Of a stretch of DNA of 64,000 bases, positions 10,493-21,400 are shown piece after piece. The stretch covers positions 930,001 to 994,000 of the forward strand of contig JACDTU010000008.1 in NCBI GenBank assembly GCA_022376465.1, written 5' to 3'. The position numbers and the translations under genes are program-made. Below the pieces are notes generated by a model. It was given only the letters and a program-made list of their open reading frames with translations. It searched no databases and was not told the origin of the DNA. The first letter of the stretch is position 1; each line of letters begins with the position of its first letter. This stretch comes from Cubamyces lactineus (lineage: Eukaryota; Basidiomycota; Agaricomycetes; Polyporales; Polyporaceae).

Positions 10493-11342
10493 CTTCCTCC
10501 CCTCTCTTGCACATGCATTCGCACGCACACGCTCCAGGTTTTGTATCATTATAGGTTCCGCTCCGTTCCTGCAGTCTTCCGGGCTCTTGGCAGAGGTATT
10601 GTAGCTCATCATCATGTACTCTGTTGTTCTCACATGCACTGAATGGCGCAATCATTGGCTTTACATCGATAACACATACGGCTGTCTTCTAGCCTATCGT
10701 TCGTCCCTAGCAATCCCACCCATGGGACTAGCGACGTATGGGTTAGATCATTGCGGGGTTGAGGGTTGCTCCTGCGTCGCCGTCCGCACATTCACTTACG
10801 GCTATCGCGATGGTCCTGTCCTCCCTACCCAGCTCCATGGTACGGGTATCTCTGTACAGCGTACGCTCGTACGCAAATGAGCGCGTCGTATCCCGTGATC
10901 GTGAATACCACGCGTTCGGGGCTGAATGCGCTGATCGTCGCGTTCTTCAGCGGCAATTCTGTTAATTATGTATACCCCGCACCATTGATCCGTTCTCCGA
11001 GCACTACCGCGGCCGCTCTCCACCGCCGCACGAGCTGCGGGTCTCCTGCTGCAAAAGTACTAGTCCTTTCCTCTCCCTGATCAGCTCGGGGAGCATCATC
11101 ATTGTCTGTCGCAACTGTAGCTTTTGTGAGCGAGAGGGGCGTGCGAAACGAAGACGCGATAATCGCATGACGCCGTGTCAAGGCCTCTTGCGCGATTCAG
11201 TCATGCAGTGCCCTCACCCTCACGAGCCCCTACCCAGGGCGGGGCTCGAGCGTATATAAGCCGCGCGCGATGAGCAAGATATCTGATATCGCTCTGCTTC
11301 TTCCTTTCTCTCACCAGCACCACATCCTCACTCACAACCACA
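10493..11342. other. Intergenic region between SSU72 and peroxiredoxin
   Basis: 850 nt with no supported gene; the distal part is the peroxiredoxin promoter (separate entry). Confidence 0.5.
11237..11260 (+). promoter_or_regulatory. GC box and TATA box of the peroxiredoxin gene
   Basis: A GC-rich box (GGGCGGGGC) is followed by TATATAAG at 11253-11260, 83 nt before the start codon. The leader after it is pyrimidine-rich, as in highly expressed fungal genes. Confidence 0.65.
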
Positions 11343-12511
11343 ATGGGACTCCGCCTGGGTGACATCGCTCCTGACTTTGAGGCCGAGACCACTAAGGGGC
11401 CTATCAAGTTCCACGAGTGGATCGGGGACTCCTGGGTATGAACAACATCGCATATACGGCGAGACTCGCAGTGCTGACAATGAGTACTTGTTGTGCAGGC
11501 TATCCTCTTCTCTCACCCTGGTGACTTCACGCCCGTCTGCACCACTGAGTTGGCGGAGGTTGCGCGGAGGTGAATTGCCTCCTGTTCACACACTATGCAA
11601 GGAGAGACTCCTGACACGATGCTCCGTTCATCCGACACGCAGGGCTCCTGACTTTGCTGCGCGCAACGTGAAGCTGATCGGCATCTCCGCCAACGGCCTC
11701 GACGACCACAAAAAGTGGATTCAGGACATCAACGACTGGGGCTCCCAGTTCGGCCCTACTGATGTCCAGTACCCCATCGTGAGTAGGCAATGTTGGCGTC
11801 TGGGGATTAGCAGTGACTGAACACGCTTGCACAGATTGCGGATGCCGACCGCAAGATCTCGACCTTGTACGATATGCTCGACGAGCAAGACCCGACGAAC
11901 CGTGACGCCAAGGGCCTCCCGTTCACTGTACGTCCTCCCGTTTTATTGCTTGTGGCGTTTCGGATTGCATATAGCCAGACCGGGTGCCCGACGGGAGATG
12001 GTTTTTGACGCTGACTTCCTTCCCGCACCTCACAGATCCGTACCGTCTTCATCATTGACCCTAAGAAGGTCATCCGGCTCCTGATCGCCTACCCTGCATC
12101 GACCGGCCGTAACTTTGACGAGATTCTTCGGTACGTATCGCTTGCGGCCCTCTAGCCCCCCGTTCCAGACTCGCTAATACTGCCATGGGTCCCTGCAGGG
12201 TCGTCGACTGTGAGTCGCATTCGGTCGTCTATCGCCGTTTTCACATGAGATACTGACGTGCACTGCCCGAATGTAGCTCTCCAGATTGGTGACAAGTACC
12301 GTGTTACGACGCCCGTGAACTGGAAGAAGGGCGACGACGTGATCGTGCACCCGTCCGTGTCGAACGAGGAAGCCAAGACGCTGTTCCCTGAGTTCAAGAT
12401 CCACAAGGTACGAGTGCCTAGTGTCGTGAAGGTGGACGAGGTGAGACGGAGGAGTGCTGACATGCTGGTTCGCAGCCCTACCTCAGGACCACGCCCCTCA
12501 AGGTCGAGTAA
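11343..12511 (+). CDS. 1-Cys peroxiredoxin (Prx6 type)
   Basis: Eight exons, 11343..11435, 11499..11569, 11643..11778, 11835..11927, 12036..12130, 12199..12209, 12277..12407, 12476..12511; 221 residues, the normal Prx6 length. The peroxidatic Cys lies in HPGDFTPVCTTE. The long C-terminal half with DKYRVTTPVNWKKGDDVIV is characteristic of the 1-Cys (Prx6/yeast Prx1) class, and there is no resolving Cys motif of the 2-Cys type. The enzyme reduces hydrogen and lipid peroxides. No mitochondrial presequence is seen, so a cytosolic form is likely. Exon 6 is only 11 nt. A strong TATA box lies 83 nt upstream. Confidence 0.94.
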
Positions 12512-13069
12512 GGGTCTAAGAATAGTCGGACGGAAGGAAGGAATGTCGTGTATTACTGTGCTGTATTGTTGCCCTGCTGTATACCTCTCCGGGAGCATCG
12601 ATGTGCCTCGGCTATGATCATGAACGTTGTTGTACAGTCATCGACCACATTCGTTTGTCCTCCATGTATAACAACTATTGAGACATAGCTTGCGGGGTAT
12701 TGGAAACAGAGCAACATCCCGCTGGTGCTGCACGCTTGGTGTGGTTTGATGGACAGTCTGCGAAGAGATCATACTTTGGGTTAGGCATTGGAAGAGAGCA
12801 AAGACCGATACCGGAGAGTTTCGTCCCGGTGAGGGAGCATCGCAGTTCATGACGCGACGTTGCGACTTCGCGTGACGCCACACCACACGTGGCACCCATG
12901 CGAGCGTGAAGCAGCCTAAAATGGGATCCCACGCGAAGAGAACCCACGTGGTGGTGTTACGGACGCGCGTTCAGCTCAGTGGAGGACCCATTACGCGTCC
13001 ACAGCTCGGTTTCCCGATCTCAAACACCTTCTACCATCCGCATCCCGTAACTCTACACATTCGACCCAC
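12512..13069. other. Intergenic region
   Basis: Nothing supportable beyond the flanks of the peroxiredoxin and proteasome genes. Confidence 0.5.
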
Positions 13070-14082
13070 ATGGCCACAGCAGACGGAGGTGCATACAGGT
13101 CTGTTTTGCTTGGCTTCTTCTTGACATGTCGTGCTCACTTACCTTGTAGCTACTCGCTCACTGTCTTCTCGCCGAGCGGCAAGCTCGTGCAGATTGAGCA
13201 CGCCCTTGCCGCCGTTTCGTCCGGCACGACAAGCCTTGGTATCAAGGGTACGTTGTCTCACGTCGCCCTTGCCTACGTACACGTACTCGCGTACTTACAT
13301 TACCTCGTAGCATCCAATGGCATTGTCATTGCCACAGAGAAGAAGTCATCATCTATTCTCATTGACGACTCGATGATCGACAAGGTCTCGGTCATCTGCC
13401 CGAACATTGGCATCGTATACTCTGGCATGGGCCCCGACTTCCGTGTGCTGGTGGCGAAAGCGCGGAAGAGCGCGCAGGCGTACTGGAAGGTGTATGGGGA
13501 GTACCCACCAACGAAGGTCCTGACGGAGGAGATCGCGAACATTATGCAGCAGGCGACACACTCAGGGTGCGTCTATACCTTCCTTTCCTAGATGAAAGCC
13601 CTCTCGGCTTATTTGACATATTTCAAAACAGTGGTGTACGGCCATACGGCGTGTCGCTCTTGGTTGCGGGATGGGATATCACTCGGGGACCTAGTCTTTA
13701 CCAGGTAGATCCTTCGGGTTCCTACTGGGCGTGGAAAGCGAGCGCGATCGGGAAGAACATGGTGAACGCGAAGACGTTCCTGGAGAAGCGGTGCGCCCAC
13801 TCTGCCTTTGTCTAATGAAGTAACCGAAGCTGACATCGAGCTCAATTGCTGTTATCTAGCTACAACGACGACATCAGTCTAGAAGACGCCATCCACACAG
13901 CTCTGCTGACCCTGAAGGAGGGCTTTGAGGGACATATGACGGAGAAGACGATCGAAATCGGCATCGTCACTGTGCCCAGCCAGGCGGAGCTCGAGGCTGG
14001 CAAGATCGAAGGCACGGGCAGAGTAAAGCCCACGTTCCGCAAGCTGACGGAGGAGGAGGTGCGGGATTATCTTGCGATGTAA
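13070..14082 (+). CDS. PRE8: 20S proteasome subunit alpha-2
   Basis: Five exons, 13070..13098, 13150..13247, 13311..13566, 13632..13790, 13860..14082; 254 residues. The N-terminal alpha signature [20 protein letters not shown] is intact, followed by the alpha-2 features [33 protein letters not shown] and the alpha-subunit helix [19 protein letters not shown]. Alpha-2 is a non-catalytic member of the outer ring of the 20S core. The length matches PSMA2 plus a short C-terminal extension. Introns are 51-69 nt and canonical. A second alpha subunit gene (alpha-6) lies at 30832; the two are not duplicates of each other. Confidence 0.95.
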
Positions 14083-15526
14083 CGGACATGATGCTATCGC
14101 GCTTGTATTTTCGTTTGGCGTGCTGTGCATCGCATTGTAAGTTAGAGGATTCAGGATGACTTTCTCTCCAGGGCCTGGAATTCGGAGCGCTCGCCAAATC
14201 CTGGGCGTGTTGATGGGATTCCCTAGTAAGTCTCCGAAGGAACCACGACTGTGAGCGCGATATGTCTCAGTAGTGCGGATACCCGCGCTCGCTACGAGCG
14301 ACGGCGTGCCTCACCGTTGCTTCCGTCGGTGTTATTCGTATTCCGCAGGGAGACGTTGTCCGTGAGGTAATGGACGGCCAATTTTGCTACGGAGCGGGTC
14401 CTGCCGGGTGGATGCAATCGTTGCCTCCCCGCAGGGAGAACGGACTTCCGTAGCACTGCACCGATCGCTTCTGGTCCAAGTTGCTCAGCCACTCGTAAGG
14501 ACAGTCAAACGCGCGCGTGTCACCATTCGTCAGAAATCATCAGCGGCACGCGGTAGGCATTGACTTTCCATTCATCTCTACATCCAACTTTGTATCAGCC
14601 CATCAGGGTCGTCCCGTAATGCGCAGGCGACGGTACACCAAGGACGCTTAACGGGTTCTCTGTGTCGCTGTCGTCCTCATAGGGCTAAGTAGCCCGTATC
14701 CACTGACTTCCGAACACCACTTCTTGGACTCCAATATATCGGCGCGGTGCATGTACGACGGGTTACTCACATCCCGCTACAGCTGCTGTCGCAGGATCAG
14801 CTCGCCTCGGCTCGCGCCGTGGACCGTGTTTGAGGGCAAGGGAGAGGCGCCGAGGCGAGCCGCGTGCTAGCTGACTCGCGTACATCCCAGCAGAGCCACA
14901 GCGTCATTGCAATCGGAAGCCCGCTTCACGAAACAGTTGTCGCTGAAGCGTCCACAACGCGTCCCACAGATCTGGCACAGCCTGAGACTTCTGATAATCA
15001 CCACTGCGAGGGGCTGGGTGATGGTCTCCGACGGCCCCGTGCAGGAACGAGTGTGGTCGGCACAAACGCTCGACTGGGTCCAGTTGCATCTCCGATCCCA
15101 CCCAAACCTACGGTCCAAGCCTCAAGCGATCGCACGAGCTCGATAGCGTAATGCGCCATGGCCCCAGCAGACGGCACAGCACGGCGGGAGTTGGGACGCC
15201 CTACGACCAGGATGTGACTTTCCGGTTCTGACCATCCTTGCACGACCAGCCAGGTGAAATCATCCAGTTACGTCGCGCGCGCGGCACACAGGCACAAGCC
15301 TTCCTCCGCGGGGAGGCGACTGCGTTCGCTCGATGCCTGAGCCGCTATAGGCTAGCAGCATGTGCAGTCCGAGGCCTCGCTGTCCAAGTGTATAAATCCT
15401 CGTCTTCTCGTCCGTCCATCCTCACTCTACTCCCCTCTCGCCTCAGGTGGCCTGTTCTCTCTTCTACTGATCGTTGCGCCGCCTTCGTGCCCTTCTCTCA
15501 TCACTCTTCTATAATTCTCCGCCATA
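14083..15526. other. Long intergenic region with a perfect inverted repeat
   Basis: No splice-supported gene on either strand. A perfect 12 bp inverted repeat (GCTCGCCTCGGC at 14800-14811, inverse at 14849-14860) could form a hairpin with a 37 nt loop. A TATAAAT box stands at 15391, 136 nt before the next start codon. Confidence 0.5.
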
Positions 15527-16651
15527 ATGTCCAGCAACTCAGGGAACTCTTCCTGTACGTGTTCCCACTGCGCCTCGTTCCCCGCCGTGCCAATCATTGC
15601 TGCTCCCGCTCTTAACCATGGTCTCCTCTACAGCCGGTGGCCGCCAACTTCCCTTCGACCCAAGCTTGCTTGCACCCATCGTCCGCTCCAAACGCACGCC
15701 GATGGCATGCGTGGAATGTCGCCGGCGGCAAGTGAAGGTGAGTGCTCGAGGCGAGTCACCGCTTAATGACCTAAGCACATTTTGCTCACTACCTAACGGT
15801 CCCAGTGTTCCGGGACCACCCCGCGCTGTGAGCGGTGTCAGAAGAAAGGCATCGAGTGTGTGTATATGTCCTTGAGCGAGCAGCGAGCAGTCTCCGGTGG
15901 CTCCATATCTCGTTCGGGCACACCACAGGCAACTCGAGGGACATCTGCGCATGGTCAGCAGCAGCATAGTAATCGTTCAGCCCATGCTGGCCAGTGGGCG
16001 CAGGGGACGCAAGGCTATCCTGCGGGTACGGCGTACCCAGCGCCTCAAGGCTGGCGCGCTCCCGATGATGCCCAAGGCCAGTATGTCCCACAGCCGGGCC
16101 AGGCCTTCCCAAACGTCCAGATGGGCTTCCCGCAAAGCTATGCCCAGCAAGCTGCCTATGCTCAGGCGCATGGCGGTAGTACTGTCCCCAACGGAGCGGG
16201 GATGTATCCCCAAGGCTATGGCGCGGCAGCCCAACAGGGATACGCGAGCGGGACGACGTACCCCGCCTATGGCCAGACTATCGCACCGTCGGACCCGAGG
16301 TACGCGTACCAAGCCGCACAGATGGGAGGCGTAATGGGCGGCGAACAGCAGGCGTAGGGCACCGTCTCGCGCTGATAGTCGTGCTGGGTCGTGCTGACAC
16401 GGATGCGGTTTTCCAGGGGGACGTATGCGGCAGGCCAGTACACCCAGCAGATGTTCTACGACCAGACGATGGGTCAAGTTATTCCGGCCGACGTCGCCGC
16501 GGCACAGCAGTGGACGGCGGATGATACTCAAGTACGTGATCGAGTCCAGTCGTGTCGATCGTCGTTTCGAGAGGGGCGCATCACTCATGCGTTCTCCGCC
16601 ACTCCGCAGAGCTTCCAGGGACACGGCTTCCCGGGGCAAAATCAGCAATAG
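15527..16651 (+). CDS. Small Zn2Cys6 binuclear cluster protein
   Basis: Five exons, 15527..15554, 15634..15737, 15806..16353, 16417..16531, 16610..16651; 278 residues. A Gal4-type cluster lies near residues 31-58 with spacing C-x2-C-x6-C-x6-C-x2-C-x6-C (CVECRRRQVK, then CSGTTPRCERCQKKGIEC), completed across intron 2. The rest is low-complexity, rich in Gln, Gly, Ala, Tyr and Pro. There is no fungal-specific transcription factor middle homology region, and the protein is far shorter than most members of the class. A DNA-binding regulator with a disordered activation region is the natural reading; target genes are unknown. Confidence 0.85.
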
Positions 16652-18476
16652 ACATAATTTTCTAATACTCCGTGTCCTTCGGGCTATGGAACGTCCTTCA
16701 ACAGGGTCGCATTCTGCGACTCGTCCTCATCGCTTTTCTGTTTCATGTAGCATATATTTAACGCGTCTCGCCCGTGCCTGGTATAGAGTTCTCCGTCTCG
16801 TTCGGTGCTGTATCAATTGGGCATTTCCCGTACTTCTCTCTCCGCCTTCTTGTTGATATCTGTATCTAGTAGGACGTGTTCAATACCCTGATTTCGTTGC
16901 CGTGTATATTTAGGACCGCTGCCGCCAATATATATCATGTATCTGTGCACCACTTTTCGCTCGAATGCTCATTTCTAAAGTTGCCGACTTCCATTAGGGC
17001 GACGTACGGTACTAACTACCCGAACCGGAGATTGCGCTCGCCGGGGAGAGCACTTCGAAGTTCCGAGCGGAGAACGCGTTTGCCCGACTCCTCCCATCGC
17101 ACGTATATGAAGCCCAGTGGCATCAGCATAAGAGGTAGCGTGACTGCGCAGCGGCGGGTTTACGACAGGGGCCGGTCGTACAGCAACCTGAACTCTAATC
17201 ATTGATCCCCACCGTCGGCACAGGCAGGGCGTGGTAGGCCCGCACGCTGAAATCCTGATTTCAATGCTTACGCTCCAGGACCCGTGCAGAAGTGCACGCT
17301 GACCAATTTGCGCCCGACGCTCTCTTCTGTGTCTGGAGAGCGGTGTCAGCCCGCACATGATGATCCCATCCACCGTCAGTAAGCAGCAAAGATCGTACCC
17401 AGCCCGACCCCGCGCGGCAGTGCTCCTTGGTGTTGATGTCCGCGGGCGTCAACGTTGGCCCATCGGTCGGTGTCCGCTGCGGTGGCAGCACTGAGCAGCT
17501 GCACCAGCTGTGGCCATGATTCATAGAGCGCAAGGGCGATCTCGGTCATCGAGTCTGAAACCATCTTAGCGGCGCAGAGTCCTGCCAGCTGTGGCTATGA
17601 GATAGATCGATCTTCCACGTTCTGCGGACACGCCTGATTTTCGATGCGGAGTGCTGGGTGTAGGACAGATCGTGTTTGAACGTTTTAGCGCGAGTGCAAT
17701 ATTGCTATGGAGTCGTAGACCGATCGCCTATAGGCCACTGACAGAGTGTGGTGAGACTCGAGCTGAGCACCGTCCTCATCGGAGACCGCGGTCTCCGAGA
17801 GTTATTCGAACCGGCTGCGTGCCGTCTTGTAGGTGGTCATCATCATACCTCTATGCTGATGAAATCTTCCAAGTTGCGCAAGCCAGGCGCGTGTATCATC
17901 GTTGAACGAACGAAGGATGAGTGCAAAGCGTATCTCCGTGCTAGGCGCTCGTCAGCTTAGTGGCACGACCCAAGGTCTCAAACGAGGCACGATGAAAAGT
18001 TATCAGCTACCGACGGCACGGCGGGAGCACGATTATCCCTTCCCCCAACGTCCACGCCCTGAATCCTCGTCAAAGTCCACCACAAAACGCAAGTTCGACG
18101 AGGTCCTTTCCACTGAGCGCGGGAGCAATGATCTCGGTTTTTTTCTGCCTCCTATCACTCGCTCCCCCTTCACATGCTAGATCATGTTCTGGTGGGAAAG
18201 TCGAGAAACACACCACTGAGCAGACAGCACCGCTCGACACGACCAATCGAGGCCACGTCGCATGCGGGACACGAGAAGCATCGATGATAAACCAAAGCCC
18301 GCGTTCCCATCCAAGGCGTTACAATCCCGATACCTACACCCAAGAACTCGACACGGATCCTACTCGTACACGCTCGATGCCATCTTCCCTTTGCACTTCG
18401 CACGTTCCTTGCCAGCGCACGCACAGTTTCGCCGCGGCGACGCGAGTGGTCGCCGCCGCCATCCCCATAGCAGGAA
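16652..18476. other. Long intergenic region
   Basis: 1.8 kb between the Zn2Cys6 gene and the 3' end of the aldehyde dehydrogenase. A 92-codon frame at 17902..18180 has a basic stretch (KSTTKRKFDEVL) but no match I recognise and no splice support. Otherwise nothing seen. Confidence 0.45.
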
Positions 18477-21400
18477 TCACAGCGGCCAGTCGAGCTTCTC
18501 GCCATAGTTCCAGTGGACGGCCTTGACGGAAGTGTACTCCTCGAGAGCGTAGCTGCCGAGTTCGCGACCTGCAACAGGAAGGCATCATGGCCGCAGCGAG
18601 GCCAGGCCAGAAAGAAAGCCACAATGAGCGCGCGTGTTTTCCCACCGTCCCCCATGGGCCACAGCCCCCTTTAGCCAATCCCGCTGTTCGCCCGATGCCA
18701 ACAGCGGGAACAATCGGGGCAACGCACGCGGGCTCGACCAAGGGAGGAAGAGAGGCCCGTCGTCGGCAGCTCGATCGGAACAAACGCTCACCGATGCCGC
18801 TCTGCTTCTTGCCCCCGAAGGGCACGTTGTTGTTCAGAAGGTTGTACTGGTTCACCCAGACCTGGCGCATGAGAATAGTCAGCGTCAGTCAGTACTCGTT
18901 CGCCGCCGATGGTGCTTGGAGCACCCAATCGGCGATACCGGGAAGAAGAGGAGGGAAGCAAGGAAGGAGTGTGGTCAGATAGAAACGAGTTGCGCGTACG
19001 TGCGTCCGCGAACGCATGAGCGCAAGAGAGCGCGTGGTGGGCGCGCGCCCGGCGCACCGAAGCACAGTTCCTCGCTGCGCGCGGCGGCGGCACAGCATGC
19101 CACGATGTGCGGATGCGTGAATGCCGGACTGCCAGGTTCATTATGTAGATCAGGGCGTGATCCGGGCGCGCGCGCGTGGGGAATTTGACGAGACGAGCGA
19201 GCTTGCTAGCCTAATTCGAGTACCCACTCACCGTTCCGGCCTCGAGCGCCTGCGAAACGCGCATGCATTGGCCCGCGTCATCTGTCGGGACAAACGATCT
19301 GTTAGTCAGACGTCCGCGATGACAGGTCCCGAGAAGGACGGGTGAGCCCGTGTTAAAACTAGTTCCAAGAGGCCACAAGCGCAAGCCTGAGGGCGGGCTT
19401 GCGCAGCCGTCGTGCGTCCTGCCCATGCACATCAAACGCGGCATCCGCAATCACAGGCGAGAAGGCGGGCTCGAACGGCGGAGGGTGCGTAGATGCGTCG
19501 TCGGCACGGGCGAAACAGCGACGGCAAATCAGACAACCCCAAAGCCATCTCCTTGTCGACTCTTGCATGAGCGCTGATGCGCTGTGGTCGCGCGCGCCCA
19601 CGCACTATCGCGGATCCCCGAGAAGCACGGAGCGGGGGTAAGGGCGCGTAGGGAGGCACAGGTGAGACGTACTAGAGTGGAGGCCAGCGCCCAAGCCGTA
19701 CGTCGTGTCGTTCGCGAGCTCGATCGCTTCCTCTTCGGTGCTGAACTTGGCGACGGCGAGCACAGGCCCGAAGATCTCGTCGCGAACCTACGGTCGAAGC
19801 GGAGGTGTGAGACGAGGGCGGTTTAGGGGTCACCGAGGAGCGCCAGAGTGGTAGGCGGCTGAAACTCACGATCTGCATGTCAGGCTTTACATCAACGAAA
19901 ACTGCGGAAGGCGCGTCAGCTCAGCCTAAGGTGATCTTCTTGCAACTTGCAACTTGAACAAAGTGAGACTAACTGGTGGGATCGACAAAGTAGCCTTTGC
20001 CTGGGCGCTTCTCGCCGCCCAGCACGAGCTTCGCGCCCTGCTGCTTTCCAGACTCGATGTACGAGAAGATTTTGTCGTACTGCATCTTTGAGACCTGAAT
20101 GTGCAAACGTTCTCAGTTAGCAGATATTCGACCCTGCGCGCAGCTCCGAGACCTCAAGTTTGAGCGTTAGCAACCCTAACCCCGGAACAATCGCATCGCC
20201 CACGACCGTCTCTCTAGGGAGCTTGGCACAAGATGCTATTCGATATACGTATGTGCCTCGCGGCCGCAGCAGGTAGCACTCCGAATGCCCGATCGCAATA
20301 AGCTTATGAAGAGCTTACTCACCACAGGTCCTGCGCCGGCATCTTCGTCAAACCCGTTACTGATCTTGAGCTGCTTGAACTTGTCCACCACGAGCTGCAT
20401 CACGGCGACCGCGTCTCAGCATTCCACTCTCCGCCAAACCACGCGCATATCACTGCGTCGATGCTGCGGTGCATCGACCGGCAAGCGCCCCTCACCTGGA
20501 TGAACTTGTCGTAGATCGTGTCTTGCACGAACAGGCGCGAGCCGGCCGTGCAGTCCTGTCCGGTGTTGTACAGGATCCCGAGGCCCACCCAGTTCGCAGC
20601 TGCATAATCAGAGGTGTGGGGGATGAGAATGATGAAGATCAACAGATCGAAGGGGGAGGAAAGGCGGGGAATGTGGCGTGCGGGGGCGGCGCACCTTGGT
20701 CGAGGTCGGCGGATTCGAAGATGATGTGTGGGGACTTGCCGCCCAGTTCGAGGCTAACCTATATCGCGAACAAGGGAGGGTCAGATAGAATGATTCAGTG
20801 GGCTTGGAACAGGCAGAGCGAGCAATAGCCTATGTGAAGGGAGCATGACATTGCGCACAGCGAAAGGACGAGACCACGGGTCAATTCAACATAGGCTAAC
20901 ACCCCAAAGAGGGAACACCTGCCAGAGAGCCTTCCCGTCATTATTGAGCTCGCCTGGAAACTGAGATAGGTCTTCACAGGCCAGGTGCGGGGGCAGATAT
21001 GAGCCAACTTCTGTCTAGGAGTCTACCTCCACCCTAGTGCGGGTGGGTACAGACTATCGCTCGCCGCTCGCCCAGAGAGTCCGTCTGAACACGGAACCGA
21101 TCGACTCGGGACTGACCTTCTTGAGGTTGCTCTTCGCCGCAGCCTCCATGATCTTGCGGCCGGTGACGGTGCTACCCGTGAACGCAACCTTGTCGACGTC
21201 CTTGTGCGCCGCGAGCGCCGCACCGCCCACGGAGCCGAGCGAGGGGATGGTGTTCACGACGCCGGGAGGGAATCTGCGCAATGCACAACGTCAGGTGTCA
21301 TCCCTTCTTTCTTCTGTGATGAGAGCCGGTTGAGAGGGTGGCTCGTACCCAGCTTCGACGATGAGCTCCGAGAGTTTCTGGACAGGTGACAACGTTAGCA

